Origin: Gordionus sp. m RMFG-2023
Taxonomy: Eukaryota; Nematomorpha; Gordioida; Chordodea; Parachordodidae
Assembly: GCF_954871325.1 (NCBI RefSeq)
Contig: NC_088775.1
Span: 23,599,561 to 23,663,560, forward strand
Reading direction: 5' to 3'
Length of the DNA stretch: 64,000 nt
Part shown: positions 35,505 to 47,202 of the stretch, one piece after another
Layout: the number at the start of each line of letters is the position of its first letter
Position numbering within the stretch: the stretch's first letter is position 1
Position numbers and translations under genes: made by a program
Notes under the pieces: generated by a model
What the model was told of the DNA's origin: nothing
Seen by the model: only the letters and a program-made list of their open reading frames with translations
Databases searched by the model: none

Positions 35505-35605
35505 AACACTAAAACGCAAAAAATTGAATTAAACACTAAAACGCAAAAAATGAATTAAACACTAAAACGCAAAAAATGAATTAACACTAAAACGCAACGA
35601 TTATT
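35505..35605. repeat. ~26-bp tandem repeats, 4 copies
   Basis: AACACTAAAACGCAAAAAAT followed by TGAATTA is repeated four times with indels, within the 3' non-coding part of the gag-only element. Confidence 0.85.
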
Positions 35606-36044
35606 CAATTTATCCAACTTGATTCACATTCAACACATTATTCCATATTCTATATATTAATTCATACATTATTCCGATTATTCAATTATTCTTAATATCC
35701 AATTTGATCAATTATTATTCCTAATTATTCATGATTTACTGATGATAATAACAATTTTGAAAATTGATAATAATAACGACTGAGTACTAAAAGCAAGCTA
35801 CATGAAAATATCACGATTTATGAAGACAACTTACGATAAGGATGTCAAGCTTACTATTTAAATAAACCAACGTGCAAACAAAGATTTGAACAAACCGACG
35901 TACAAACACAATAAACGATTTGGACAAGCCAACGATTACAATAACTTATGCAACAACTTGACAACCAAAACGAAACCATTTGGACCACAAGCTCTCTGTG
36001 ACAGTTAGATAAAAATATGGGAAGGCCTTTTAGAAGAGGGAGAA

Positions 36045-36364
36045 TGTTATATAATAGGAATTAATAAGTTAAAATATTATATATTTTGGTTATAAAATAG
36101 TAATATGTTTAAATTTTATATAACGCACATTCATTAGATTTATTCTGATATATTTAACTTATTCAAATTATACAAATTATACTTTTATTTTTAGTTTTTA
36201 TTTTCGTTTTATAACTTAACCTTTTGATTTTATATACTAATTTTAGTTTTGTAAAAATATATAAATACAAGATTAAAAAAGTAATAAAGCGAGATGAATT
36301 ATATTTAGGAAAACTATAATTAATTTTCTTATCTTTTCTTAAACTATAGCTGTTTCGGATGTTT
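36045..36364 (+). repeat. 3' LTR of the gag-only element (about 320 bp)
   Basis: Begins TGTTATATAATAGGAATT directly after the purine tract AGAAGAGGGAGAA and is followed by the TSD AATCT at 36,365. High similarity to 26,378-26,677 runs across the whole length, except the last ~40 bp, where the two copies diverge. Confidence 0.8.
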
Positions 36365-37050
36365 AATCTGTAATTGTCGTGACATGGATAATTGTATTGA
36401 TTGTAACCTCTGCTATTATCACAACTTCGATAACTATTTTGATGATAGTAATAACGATATTAACGGCGGTTCTCATTGTAATTGTGGTTGGTAACAATGA
36501 GATTGTCGTAACGCTCATCGTAATGATTGTCCTAATGGTTGTTGTAGATATCATCGTAAAGGTTGTTGTAGCGATTTTCGTAACGGTTGTTGCAGCGCAG
36601 TTGTCATAACGGTTGTTTCAGGGCAGTTGTCATTAAAGAGCAAGCTGCTTATTGTTTGTTTTTTTTCCTCATTATTTTTATTATTTCTCATACCATGTAT
36701 GTGCTTTATTTCCACATCCAACTGGTGATGATTCACCTAAATATATTAAATGTATGGCCTCGACTTTAGTAATAATTTTGAGATAACTTACTCCCATAAT
36801 TTCTTTCTCTAGTCCTAAGTTATAGGCGGCTTCTACAGTCATGGTATTTTTAACTCCTTTCCTCACATCTTTTGAACTTGTAGCTACCCTGACTTTTTTG
36901 CTGATATGTTAAATTCCAATAAATGCAGCCTAGATTTAATTTGGCTATTCGCATGACCCATGCCGTATACGTCTCGTCTCTGCTTTGAATGGCAGCATAA
37001 AATTTGGCGAGCTTGGCATTCTCGGTCTTAGAGTTATAATTTAAATTTTA
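36365..37050 (-). pseudogene. Decayed retroelement gag region, upstream half (outermost layer)
   Basis: On the minus strand from about 37,030 the residues LAKFYAAIQSRDETYTAWVM, then RIAKLNLG, look like a retroelement Gag. They are followed by a segment with RKGVKNTMTVEAAYNLGL. An Arg/Asn/Tyr-rich stretch (CRNRYENRYNNLYDDIYNNH and onward) reaches the insertion point of the LTR element at 36,369. The frame continues on the other side at 26,372. Frame breaks are present, for example around 36,900 and 36,680. Confidence 0.6.
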
Positions 37051-37452
37051 CTAGAAGAGTGATGGGGTCCACATGGTCCTTCCGTGAAATTGCTCCAATG
37101 TTAATGAATTTAATGGCAAGCTTTCAAGTAATAAATAGTCTTTTCCATGCTGGAAATCTGGTATAGAGAAAGTTTTGTACTTTACCAATGTATGCATTGT
37201 CATCGCTGCTGTATTATGGAAAGTCGAACTTAATAAATTCTGCCAAAATAATAAAATTGTTTTTTTGCATCGATTTTTGTCGAATTAGTATTTAGAATAT
37301 CCTGACCTCCCTGAATGATTACTGATGATGTTCTTATTTATAATATTAGTTCTTATTATGTCTCACTTTGTAATTAAAATTTCACTAATAAAATAATTGG
37401 AAGGCGTCGTAATTATTGTGATTTATTTTATAAAAAGTTAATTGATTATATT
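37051..37452. other. Likely upstream part of the decayed minus-strand retroelement
   Basis: Contains scattered higher-G+C phrases but no sustained frame. It is interrupted at 37,453 by a hAT MITE and may continue after 38,617. Confidence 0.35.
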
Positions 37453-38609
37453 CATAGGCGTAGCCAGGATTTTCCTAAGGGGGGGGGGAATTAAAGAATT
37501 ACTGGCGGCCCGCTTTTGCCCGGCCTTCGCCCGGCTTACCTTAGTCTATATATAGTCATAAAATATTTTTACAGGATAGGAGGTTAATTTTAATGAAAAA
37601 AACAAGCCTGGAACAATATGAAATATATTTTTATTAATTTGTATAAAATATAATAAATTACTTGTATATACATTAATATAAAAGCATGGTAATAATTTAT
37701 TCCAAACAAGTATAAGAAATTTATTTATAAAAAGTAAGTAGACATATAGTTGATATTCCTCTATTATTAGAATTGGTTACAAAATACTAGGTAAAATTCC
37801 ACTTTTACAGAAATATTTAACAGTTAGAGAATATATTACAGTTAATATTTTAACAAATTTTACTAATCAATTCTCTTGATAATAAATATAGCAACAATTT
37901 GCATTCAATTATTTAATTCCATCTATTTATTTTAAATAAAAAATGATATTAAAAATTAATCTTCATATTATTTATCCCACAATGTCTTTAAAAGATATTT
38001 TCTGATGTCCTTATCAATATTTTAGAGTTTTCTGTAAAATATATAATTCGGTAAAAATTACTTGATTGTCATATATTGATAAATAGATATACTGTAAATC
38101 TACGACATATAATATTCCACTGTTTATATTGTACTTTAATTTTTTTATTTAATTTATGATTTAATTTTATCAATAGTTTTATAATTATATTTTAATTTTA
38201 TTAAGAATAAGATAAATAAATTAAAATTACTCACTTTATAAAAAATTATATTTGAATTTTATGGATCTATATTAATAATTATAATTCATTTCACTTGCCT
38301 TAAGACTTATTTTTGGCTTATATTCCACTTCTTAAAAAACATTTTTGGTTCACTTTTTTTATATATAAGTGCTTTTTTCCATTAATGTATAAATTATGAT
38401 GAATAGTTTTATAAAATAATATCAACTTTTACATTCTTTCTTTCAAATTATTGTTTAAGATATATGTATACATTTTTGGAGGTCAGGGAGTGGGGGGGGG
38501 GAGGAGGACTAAGGGGGATATTTTTTATTAGCTTAAAATGATATTCACAAAAAGTGATAAATTTCTGAAGGGGGGGATTTCCCCTTGCCCCCCCCCGGCT
38601 ATGCCTATG
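37453..38609. mobile_element. hAT MITE, CATAGGCGTAGCC family, 1.16 kb
   Basis: The left end CATAGGCGTAGCCAGGATT and the right end, read inward as CATAGGCATAGCCGGGGG, are flanked by a perfect 8-bp TSD, ATTATATT (37,445-37,452 and 38,610-38,617). Homopolymer G/C runs sit next to both ends. There is no transposase. The interior matches the partial copy at 61,017-61,493. Confidence 0.9.
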
Positions 38610-38617
38610 ATTATATT

Positions 38618-39237
38618 AGAATTGAAGGATTTTTATATGTAAATTTACTGATTAGAGTAGGCGAAAGTAAATTGTAAAAAGATTTAAAAAAAAGAAAAGT
38701 TTAATAAATTGATATGTAAATTTTAGTGTTTAAAGCTATAAATAGTGAGATCTATTATGTAATAATTAGGAAAGGAAAAGTGCTATAACTTAGACTTTAT
38801 ACTTTATATTTTTTTATATTTTTACTTTTATTTATTTTATTCTATAATAATTATGGAGTATTTATATATTTTATTCTATAATAATTATGGAGTATTTATA
38901 TATTTGAATAAATTAATTTGCTGTCCATATTTCTTGATCTTAATAATTAAATTAATTTGTAGTAATTTTTTCTAATTCAAAACGTCGAATTTTACAGATT
39001 TATTAAAGCGAAAATTGAATATTTGGATATCAACTTGGTCTCTAGAAATTGGTAATTTCCTCTATTCGGGAAAATTAATAATTACATTTTAAACAACTCA
39101 TATTACGTTTTTATTTATTATAAAATACATTATTGATAGAAAATTTCATTTTATTTAATATAATTACATTTATTATATCATGTTCCGGTATATACATATA
39201 TTATATTTTTTTAATAGATTAATAATACATCTTTAGG
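38618..39237. other. AT-rich spacer before the LINE frame
   Basis: Includes a short tandem phrase TTCTATAATAATTATGGAGT (38,837 and 38,876) and, from 39,046, the segment also present at 24,746-24,912. No gene; the LINE's endonuclease domain is not found here. Confidence 0.45.
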
Positions 39238-39488
39238 ATGTATAATATAAAGTCCAGAAAACAAATTAAAGCTCAGTCGCAAGATGATTTGCTGCTATTC
39301 GATCAACAGAAAAGAAATAATTTTCTAAACATGATCTTGAATGGAAGTGTAGATGAATGCTGGAGCCTTTTCAAAAAAGATATTACAGATTCTTATAATA
39401 GGCTACCAAATATAAATATTAATTCAAAGAGTGAATGGTCAAACAGACAATAGAAAAAATTAGTCAGCTTAGAGAAGGTAACAACCTG
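39238..39488 (+). pseudogene. LINE ORF2, fragment 1 (5'-truncated)
   Basis: Encodes the region between endonuclease and reverse transcriptase of a non-LTR retrotransposon, with LFDQQKRNNFLNMIL and VDECWSLFKKDI. A frame change occurs near 39,440. It is cut at 39,488 by a MITE, and the frame resumes at 40,076. No endonuclease domain precedes it, so the copy is 5'-truncated, as is usual for LINEs. Confidence 0.68.
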
Positions 39489-40067
39489 CAGCGTCTACAT
39501 GTCAGTATTTTCATTGGATGCAAACCCCCTTCAAAAAATTTTGCCTACACCCCCCCCCCCCAAAAAAAAAATTACTGCCGCCGCGGCGGTGTCTCTTTAT
39601 CATTATTTTTACCTTTTGATACTCTTTTCAAAGAATTTATAAAGGATAACTTAAATTAATCTATCTCTACTACCAACTATCGATATTTTATGAATATAAA
39701 GAATTTATTTTTTAGAAAATAAATTCAATTAAAACCTCCATTATTTACAATTAATTTATTATTATGGCATTATGAGCTTGCTGAAATATCTAAACCTTTT
39801 AAATTACATTTAAAAGGATATTTTATTTGGTAAACAATGTGAATGATTGTTTGCAATATATAGATTTGGTCGATGAATTGTATTATAATAATACTATAAT
39901 AAAAGTATTAATTTTTACAGCAATCAATTTTGTCCTATTTCATCTCAAAATTTAATAGATAACCCCCCAAAAAATTTATCCTACCCCCATTAAAGCAGCT
40001 TACCTCATACCCCCTCAAAAAAATAGGATGCAAACTGTTCCTACCCCTCCCGCTCATGTAGAAGCTG
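39489..40067. mobile_element. 579-bp hAT MITE inserted in the LINE
   Basis: The left end CAGCGTCTACATGTCAG and the right end, read inward as CAGCTTCTACATGAGCG, are flanked by a perfect 8-bp TSD, ACAACCTG (39,481-39,488 and 40,068-40,075). C-rich runs lie near both ends. Removing it restores the LINE reading frame at this point. Confidence 0.92.
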
Positions 40068-40315
40068 ACAACCTGAATAAAGAATTGTGGAAAGATGTAA
40101 AAAATTGTTGAGGAGCGATAGAAGGAGATACATTGCAAAAAAAACCTTTAAAATTGATAAGGATATGAAAGAAAATTGAATCTATGATGCTTATAAAAAA
40201 TTGAAATATTTTAGTAAACCGTACAGCTTCAAGAAACTTCCCTATCTAGTTTTAGCAAATGGAAAGCAAATCTTTGACCAAGAAGAACAAATAGCACTAT
40301 GGCTAGACTATTATA
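40068..40315 (+). pseudogene. LINE ORF2, fragment 2
   Basis: Continues with NKELWKDVK, then after a one-base shift RSDRRRYIAKKTFKIDKDMK and, past one TGA, FSKPYSFKKLPYLVL and IALWLDYY. The last part is typical of the segment just before the RT domain. It is cut after 40,315 by the 19.3-kb insertion; the next codon is completed at 59,655. Confidence 0.75.
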
Positions 40316-40633
40316 CAGGGGCGTCGCTAGCCTTTACAATCTCAGGGGGCTCAACTAAAAAAAATTTATTGGGGCTTCGCCCCCCCCATACTCCCCAATT
40401 TGCGGGTCTTCGGCCGGGTTTTAAATTAATATATTATACTTTTTTAAAATTTATAAAATAATATTTTTTAATACAAAATCTATTTATTACAGTATAAAAT
40501 ATTTTCGATTGTTGATATAAAAAAATTTTGCGTCTAAAGAATTATAAATGATAAAAAAGGTTAATTAATTCATATATATGCCTCAATTGATAATGGTTTT
40601 TGAAAACTACATAATCTATATTATAATTTTCCG

Positions 40634-40835
40634 ATGTCCTCACTAAGTCATCGTGACGTCATGTCATCGCTACCATGTCATCGCTACCATGTCATCGCTA
40701 CGTCATGTCATCGCTACGTCATGTCATCGCTACGTCATGTCATCGCTACGTCATGTCATCGCTACGTCATGTCATCGCTACGTCATGTCATCGCTACGTC
40801 ATGTCATCGCTACGTCATGTCATCGGTACGTATTT
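40634..40835. repeat. 16-bp minisatellite
   Basis: About eleven copies of CATGTCATCGCTACGT, nearly perfect, with variant units at both edges. Because 16 is not a multiple of 3, all three frames read through with MSSLRHVIATSCHRYV-type peptides; these are not genes. Confidence 0.95.
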
Positions 40836-40904
40836 ATTTTTATTATTTTTTGTTGATTTTATTTTATTTTATTCATACAGATGAATGGAATTGATGGTGT
40901 ACAC

Positions 40905-43703
40905 CAGGGACGAAGCCTCCATAGAAGCAAGGGAAGCATTGCTTCCCTTGAAATTTTTTTTACAAAATTCTTAGGTAAACTTAATATAATCTTTATACTA
41001 TGCTAAAAAAAATAAAATTACTTCCTTAAAATAATTAATATATTTTTTATAACGTTAAAAAGATTTATAATATTTTACTACGATAAAAAGTTTACGTTAA
41101 AAAATTTACTATTATTTTTACTACGTTCAAAAATTTACTATTATTTTTACTACGTAAAAAAATTTACTATTATATTTACTATGTTAAAAAATGATGGAAG
41201 CAAATTTAATATTGCTTATTTTCCTATAATAAATATACTAATAAATCATGATTCATACGATATTTTTTTGGTGTAAATTTTTTATTACGTTAAAAAAAAT
41301 ATACAAGAGAGAAGCAAATCTAATATTGCTTATTTTTTCAATAAATAAATAGAAAATCATGTTATGATATTGTTTAATTTTACGATTAAAAAATAAGCAT
41401 TGGGGAAGCAAATAAAAAATTGCTTATTCTTTTATAAAAGAAAAATAAATTTTTTATATTCAATTTTTTTTCTTACTTTTTTAAAAAAAAATTTTTTTTC
41501 TTTAAATTAATGTTTAATAATTGTAATTGTATTATTGAAAATTTATTAATATTATCATTTAGCTCAAGAAATTTTGATACCAAAAAATTAATTATTGAAA
41601 AAGGAAGACCAAAGCCAATTTTAAGAAATTTAAAAAAAGAAATAAAATCTTGCATTCGTAATTTTTCTATCGATAAATATGAATGGCTTATATTGTTGGT
41701 CATACTTATTATTCCCAAAGGAAAAATATGTTTGGAATGATAGAGGATTTTCGGATATGAATAATTTTTCAGGCAGTTAAACGACATGAAGAATCAACAG
41801 CTCATTTGCAGTCGATGATTCGATTAAAAACATTTGGCGAAATTCGTATTGAAAATATGAAAGATTAGATGCGCAAAATATCAATCGAACAGCATAATTC
41901 GAAAGTTAAATCAAATAGAGAAATATTAAAAATTTTAATCAATTCTATATGTTTTCTTGGAGTTCAGCAGCTCGCATTCCGTGGTGATGATGAATCACCT
42001 AATTCAGTAAATAGAGGAAATTATATTGAATTAATTTATTTGCTCGCGGAAGAAAATTTGTTATTAAAACATCATTTAGAAAATAGTACAATTGGACTAT
42101 CAAGTGATATCCAAAATGATTTAATTAATTCCATTTCATATGTCTTACACCAAAAAATATTAGATGAATTGGAAGAAAGGAATTTATAACAATAATATTA
42201 GATGAAACAATTGATATAAATAATAAATCCCAACTGGCTGTAGTTCTTCGATATGTTTTAAATAACGGGACATTATATGAAAGATTTATTGAATTCTTTG
42301 ATGTTACAATGCATCGTGATGCTAATTCTTTATCAAAATTTGTCATTAAATTTTTGAATGATAAGAAAATTATGGAAAAATTGATAGGTCAAAGTTACGA
42401 TGGCGCAGCTGTTATGTCAGGTGATTCACATGGACTGCAAGCAAAAATTAGAGACTTAAATCCTTCTGCACTTTATATTCATTGTTTTGCCCACAAGTTA
42501 AATCTTATATTATCAAAATCTTGCAGCAAAATTAAAGAATGTAAGGTTTTTTTTGCAACTTTATCTGGTTTAGCCAGTTTTTTTAGTACATCATCTAAGC
42601 GTACAGCAGAATTTGATAAATATGTTTAAAAAAGATTACCACGAGTAGCCCCAACAAGATGGGAATACAATGGTCGGCTGGTTCAAACAGTTTTCAATTA
42701 TTTGAAGGATCTAGTCGTTTTTTTGAAAGTATGATTGATGAAGAATCTGATATTGTTTGGGATAATGATGTTCTAATAACATCTCATGGCTATTTAAATA
42801 TATTAAATGATGCAAATTTTCTAATTTTGTTATATTTTTTTCAAGAAGTTTTTCCAGAATCTGATTTATTATTTGATATACTTCAAACTAAAATTAACGA
42901 TGTATCATATTGTCTTAAAAGTATTAACGATTTCAGAAATTTAGTTAAATCTAACATAGAAAACTTTGATGATTTTTGGAGAAATTTAAATGTAAAGGAA
43001 AATATTGAAGACAATTTAGTTAGAAATGTAATAGATCCGGATTGCCTAATACAAGAGAATTTTATAAAAATTTGATAATTAAAATAATAGATACTATAAT
43101 CAATGAAATTGATTTTCGGTTTGATACATTAAAAAATATCAAATTCGTCGAATTGTTAGATATTAGTAAATTTCAAATATTTAATCAAAATTTCCCAAAA
43201 TATTTATTAGACAATTTAAATGACACTTATTCTCAATTTTTCGACTTACACAAGCTGGAAACCGAATTAAAGGTAGTGTTTCGTGACGATGAATTTAGAA
43301 AGAGAAAAAATGTTTATGAAATACTTGAATTTTTAATTAATACCGATTTGATGAAAAGTTTTAAAGAGTTTTTTAAATTATGCAAATTCATTTTAACTTT
43401 GGCTAAAACAACAGCAAGTGCAGAACGGGGGTTTTCATCTTTAAAAATAATCAAATCTTATTGTAGAAACAGAATGAGTCAAAATCGATTATCGAATCTA
43501 GCTTTGATTTCTATTGAAAAAAAATTATTGAAAAATTTAAAATCTAGTAATAACTTTTATAATTCAGTACTTGATCATTTTACTCAAAAACAAAGACGAA
43601 TTCCGCTTATTTATAAATCTTAATTTTTTATGGTTTGACTAATAAATAAAATAAAAATTTTTTTGATTGCTTCCCTTGTAGTAAACTTGACGCCTCGTCA
43701 CTG
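40905..43703 (+). mobile_element. hAT transposon with (broken) transposase, 2.8 kb
   Basis: The left end CAGGGACGAAGCCTCCAT and the right end, read inward as CAGTGACGAGGCGTCAAG, are flanked by a perfect palindromic 8-bp TSD, GTGTACAC (40,897-40,904 and 43,704-43,711). The phrase AAGGGAAGCA is repeated near both ends. The most complete hAT transposase gene of the window lies inside. Confidence 0.93.
41510..43623 (+). pseudogene. hAT transposase (TTF / ZMYM1-like), multiply frameshifted
   Basis: The transposase catalyses cut-and-paste movement of hAT DNA. Parts in order: a TTF-type N-terminal region with FDTKKLI and GRPKPILRNL (41,575-41,660); a segment with KRHEESTAHLQSMIRLKTFG (about 41,780); 41,869-42,189 with FLGVQQLAFRGDDES and NRGNYIELIYLLAEE; the YDGAAVMSG and YIHCFAHKLNLILS motifs in 42,309-42,629; then 42,659-43,075 and 43,042-43,623. 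The last ends with the dimerisation region TTASAERGFSSLKIIKSYC. At least four frame changes or stops (near 41,740, 42,190, 42,627 and 43,070) break it. The motifs themselves are well kept, so inactivation looks recent. Confidence 0.88.
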
Positions 43704-44447
43704 GTGTACACATACCTAACATGGATTGAGAGATAAACAATATTCCCTCAAATTTGTAAATATGAATGAAACTTTTTATTTCACTTAATCCTTTCTTTAT
43801 TTTTTAGATTACCTTATCAATTTTTATCTCATATTCAATTACACATTAATGAAATCTTTTTATACTCATATTTTTCTTTCATAACCAATAATTAAGAAGA
43901 TAACCAAGTATATTCAAATATTTAAATATTCTTATCCTAACCTATTTATAATCTCCAATCCTTATAAATAACTCTTACTTTATTTTTTTCCCCTCCCTTA
44001 ATGAATTTATTTATCACTAAATTTTATTATCTCATTCTTTTCTCTCTATCTCTATTATCTATTAACCATGACGCCTCGTCACTGGTGTACACATACCTAA
44101 CATGGATTGAGAGATAAACAATATTCCCTCAAATTTGTAAATATGAAAAACTTTTTATTTCACTTAATGCTTTCTTTATTTTTTAGATTACCTTATCAAT
44201 TTTTATCTCATATTATCAATTACACATTAATGAAATCTTTTTATACTCATATTTTTCTTTCATAACCAATAATTAAGAAGATAGCCAAGTATATTTAAAT
44301 ATTTAAATATTCTTATCCTAACCTATTTATAATCTCCAATCCTTATAAATAACTCTTACTTTATTTTTTTCCCCTCCCTTAATGAATTTATTTATCACTA
44401 AATTTTATTATCTCATTCTTTTCTTTCTATCTCTATTATCTATTAAC
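43690..44447. repeat. ~379-bp tandem duplication including a hAT terminus
   Basis: Unit 43,690-44,068 is repeated at 44,069-44,447 with few changes. Each unit starts with GACGCCTCGTCACTGGTGTA, that is, the last 14 bp of the 40,905-43,703 element plus its TSD, then flanking DNA. The duplication therefore happened after the hAT insertion. Confidence 0.88.
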
Positions 44448-44859
44448 CACTATTTCTCAAAACCTTATCAATTCCTTTAATTTAATTTTTATTATTTATA
44501 TAATATAATAATTTATACCTTCTTTTTTCTCCCCTTTTTAATCTTATTTTTTAATTACCTTACAATTAATTAACCTTAATCTTAATAACATTACATTCAT
44601 CATGTTATTTTTTAACTTTTAGAATATCATAATAGGCTTGATAAGTCCCCTAAATAATTTTTTTGATGATAGCCCTCCAACTAGTGTTGTTAAATGGTTG
44701 GTTTTTTACGACCCACAACCCGAGCCGAAGTCGTAGAAATCTGCTCAACCCTGAGCCAGGGTTGAAAAATCGACCACGACCCAACCCGACCCAATGAGAC
44801 TGTTGAGCCGACCCATTTGGTCAGCTTGCTGGGTCGGCTTGTTGGGTCGGCTTGCGTTA

Positions 44860-45370
44860 AAATTTGTCATAACCGTCATTTTTAAGTTTTTTCAAATTTA
44901 TTTGAAGCAAATAGGTAAAAATATATATTGTAAACATGTTAAATTAAATATTCAGTGAATATGTACCTTAGAAAAATGACAATTGTCATAATCGTCATCT
45001 TTAAAATTTTTCGAATTTTTTTGAAGCAAATAGGTAAAAATATATATTGTAAACATGTTAAATTAAATTTTCAGTGAATATGTACCTTAGAAAAGTGACA
45101 ATTGTCATAATTTTTCGAATTTTTTTGAAGCAGGTAAAAATATATATTGTAAACATGTTAAATTAAATTTTCAGTGAATATGTACCTTAAAAAAGTGACA
45201 ATTGTCATAATCGTCATTTTTAAGTTTTTTCTAAATTTTTTTGAAGCAAATAGGTAAAAATATATGCTGTGAACATGTTAAATCAAATTTTCAATGAATA
45301 TGTACCTTAGAAAAATGACAATTGTCATAATCGTCATTATTAAGTTTTTTCGAATTTTTTAAAATTAAAT
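44860..45370. repeat. Left subterminal array, ~120-bp units
   Basis: Four to five units, each containing GACAATTGTCATAATCGTCA, TTTTTTTGAAGCAAATAGG and AACATGTTAAATTAAAT. The same array in reverse orientation is at 54,984-55,475. Confidence 0.88.
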
Positions 45371-46560
45371 AGATAAAAAATATTGTTAAGGATGTTAAAA
45401 AATTTCAAATAATTTTTTATAGCCGGGCATAGGCAGGCGGGAGAAAACTCGCCCAATGCTGACCTTTAATTTAAACATCTATTAGAAAAATATAGAGGTT
45501 TAGGCAATATTTTTCTTAAAATATTGGCCGTGATAAAAATCGGCTCAAATCGAGCCGTTTAACAACACTATCGCTAATATTTTTAGAATCTTAAACTGAC
45601 GATTACTAGAACAATAGTTATTGCTCTTTAAATATAAGTAATATGATTTGAATCCCATATTATACCAAATATATCGACGTTCTATATTTGTAGAGCTTCA
45701 TTTGGGTAAATTCAGAAAATGAGAAAAATATTAAACTTTATTTGAAAGAAATATTTATCGATCAATTTAATTTAAAATTTTTTAAAATATTAACAAAATT
45801 TGGTTTTTAAAATCAAAATGCAAGTGAAGCAAATATAACAGTTATAATTTATATATAAAAATTGAATAATTTTGGTTATATTTTGGACATATAAAAATAA
45901 AGATCTTAAGGTGATTACGAAGCAAAAAAAATATAAAAACAAATCTTGATCTTTGGAATCCAATTAAAAGTTCGGATAGTTTTACGACATAACCGAAGAT
46001 ATAATTTAGAAAGTGGTCAATTTGTAAAAATTAATATTACTAAATTACTAAAAAAAACGCCGAATATTTTGCGTTTTTAAATATTAAAAACGAAAAATAA
46101 CATTAACATAATATATATGGGAAATGTGTCATAAATGGCCATGTTTGAAGACTAGCCACCACCTTTTAACTATTATCTTTTCGACCGATTTCTCCCAAAA
46201 TTTGTCAAAATGTGTATTTTATGATATGTACTTTACCTATTGAATAGAGCAATCCAATAAAAAAAAAATTTAAATAAGCTGTTTTAGTACTTCTTTCCTC
46301 GTTACACATTTTTTTGTTTGGTGAAAAAATTACTAATTTAGATTAATGTTATTTTATATAAATATTATCCTTAGGCATTCAGCATTATACGCACAAAAAA
46401 TTATGGTTTCAAGTTTTATTTAATAGGCATATGTATTGACTGGCCAAAATTCTATATTCATATAGAAATGAAAAGCTCGCTTTAAACATATTTGGTACAA
46501 AATCAAATGATGAACAAATTAAACTGGCAAATGATGATATATTCATTAATAAAAGATAAA
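45371..46560. other. AT-rich interior, end remnants
   Basis: At 45,545-45,572 an inverted CGGCTCAAATCGAGCCG followed by TTTAACAACACTA looks like another right terminus of the TGTTGTTAAA type without its own visible left partner. The rest shows no supported gene. Confidence 0.45.
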
Positions 46561-46564
46561 CATT

Positions 46565-46670
46565 ATTAATATCTACTAAATTTAATATTCCTAAGAAAAC
46601 CTTAAAGGCGAAGAGTGGATTAATTGTCTGCAATTTGAAAACTGGGCTCATACTCAATGTACGAATAACA
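46565..46670 (+). pseudogene. Possible pogo/Tigger-type transposase tail
   Basis: A plus-strand stretch of about 33 codons reads GEEWINCLQFENWAHTQC and ends VCYVCK. It resembles the C-terminal zinc-binding tail (WIxCxxCxxWxHxxC...CxxC) common in pogo-family transposases. No DDE core was recognised upstream, so this is tentative. Confidence 0.4.
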
Positions 46671-47202
46671 ATGATTTATTTGTTTGTTATGTATGTAAAT
46701 AGTGATACGATTGTTTCATTTATAAATTAATAAAATGGTTTTCATTATTGTTAATAATTCCCTAAATAATTTAATACATCATGAATGATAAAATTATTGA
46801 AAACAGTTAAGATAATAATTCATAAATTCAAAATAAATAGTGATTAATTGAAATAAGAATTTTTAATAAAAAGATAATTAAGATATAAATTAATAAAGTA
46901 TCATTAAATGAATATTGATAAATTTAGATGTTAATACTAATTGCATTATTAAATTTTTATATGCCTAAAAAATGAAGAAATATATAAGATACGTTTTTTG
47001 CAATCATTTCATATAATTCTTAAATAATTTATTATGGCCAGTAAACAATGTATTGACTGGCTAGAAAAACACTGTCACAAAACTTCATCTTCTACCTCAT
47101 AAACTATTATAGAGCTTTTATTAAATTTTATTTTAAAGAATCTTATAATACTTTTTTTCAAAAAAGCTTAAATATATATTTAACAATATATGATTATTTC
47201 AG

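Larger units (their letters stand above)
26378..36364 (+). mobile_element. Gag-only (non-autonomous) LTR retrotransposon, split by a Ty3/gypsy element
   Basis: Direct repeats of about 300 bp lie at 26,378-26,677 and 36,045-36,364. The flanking 5-bp AATCT occurs at 26,373-26,377 and 36,365-36,369. A polypurine tract, AGAAGAGGGAGAA, immediately precedes the 3' repeat, and a primer-binding-site-like TGGTGCCTCGG sits at 26,660 at the end of the 5' repeat. The internal part is 26,678-26,737 plus 33,873-36,044 and carries only a Gag-like gene. Removing the element rejoins the minus-strand gag frame around it without a shift. Confidence 0.82.

Noticed and set aside
36363-36609. Val/Ile/Thr-rich overlapping frames on both strands
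   Set aside because: They are shadows of the Arg/Asn/Tyr-rich gag relic in the third minus-strand frame.
40634-40835. CRISPR-like array
   Set aside because: Units are contiguous 16-mers with no spacers, in eukaryotic TE-rich DNA.
40634-40894. Three overlapping open frames with repeated MSSLRHVIATSCHR-type residues
   Set aside because: They are by-products of the 16-bp minisatellite, which has no stop codon in any plus frame.
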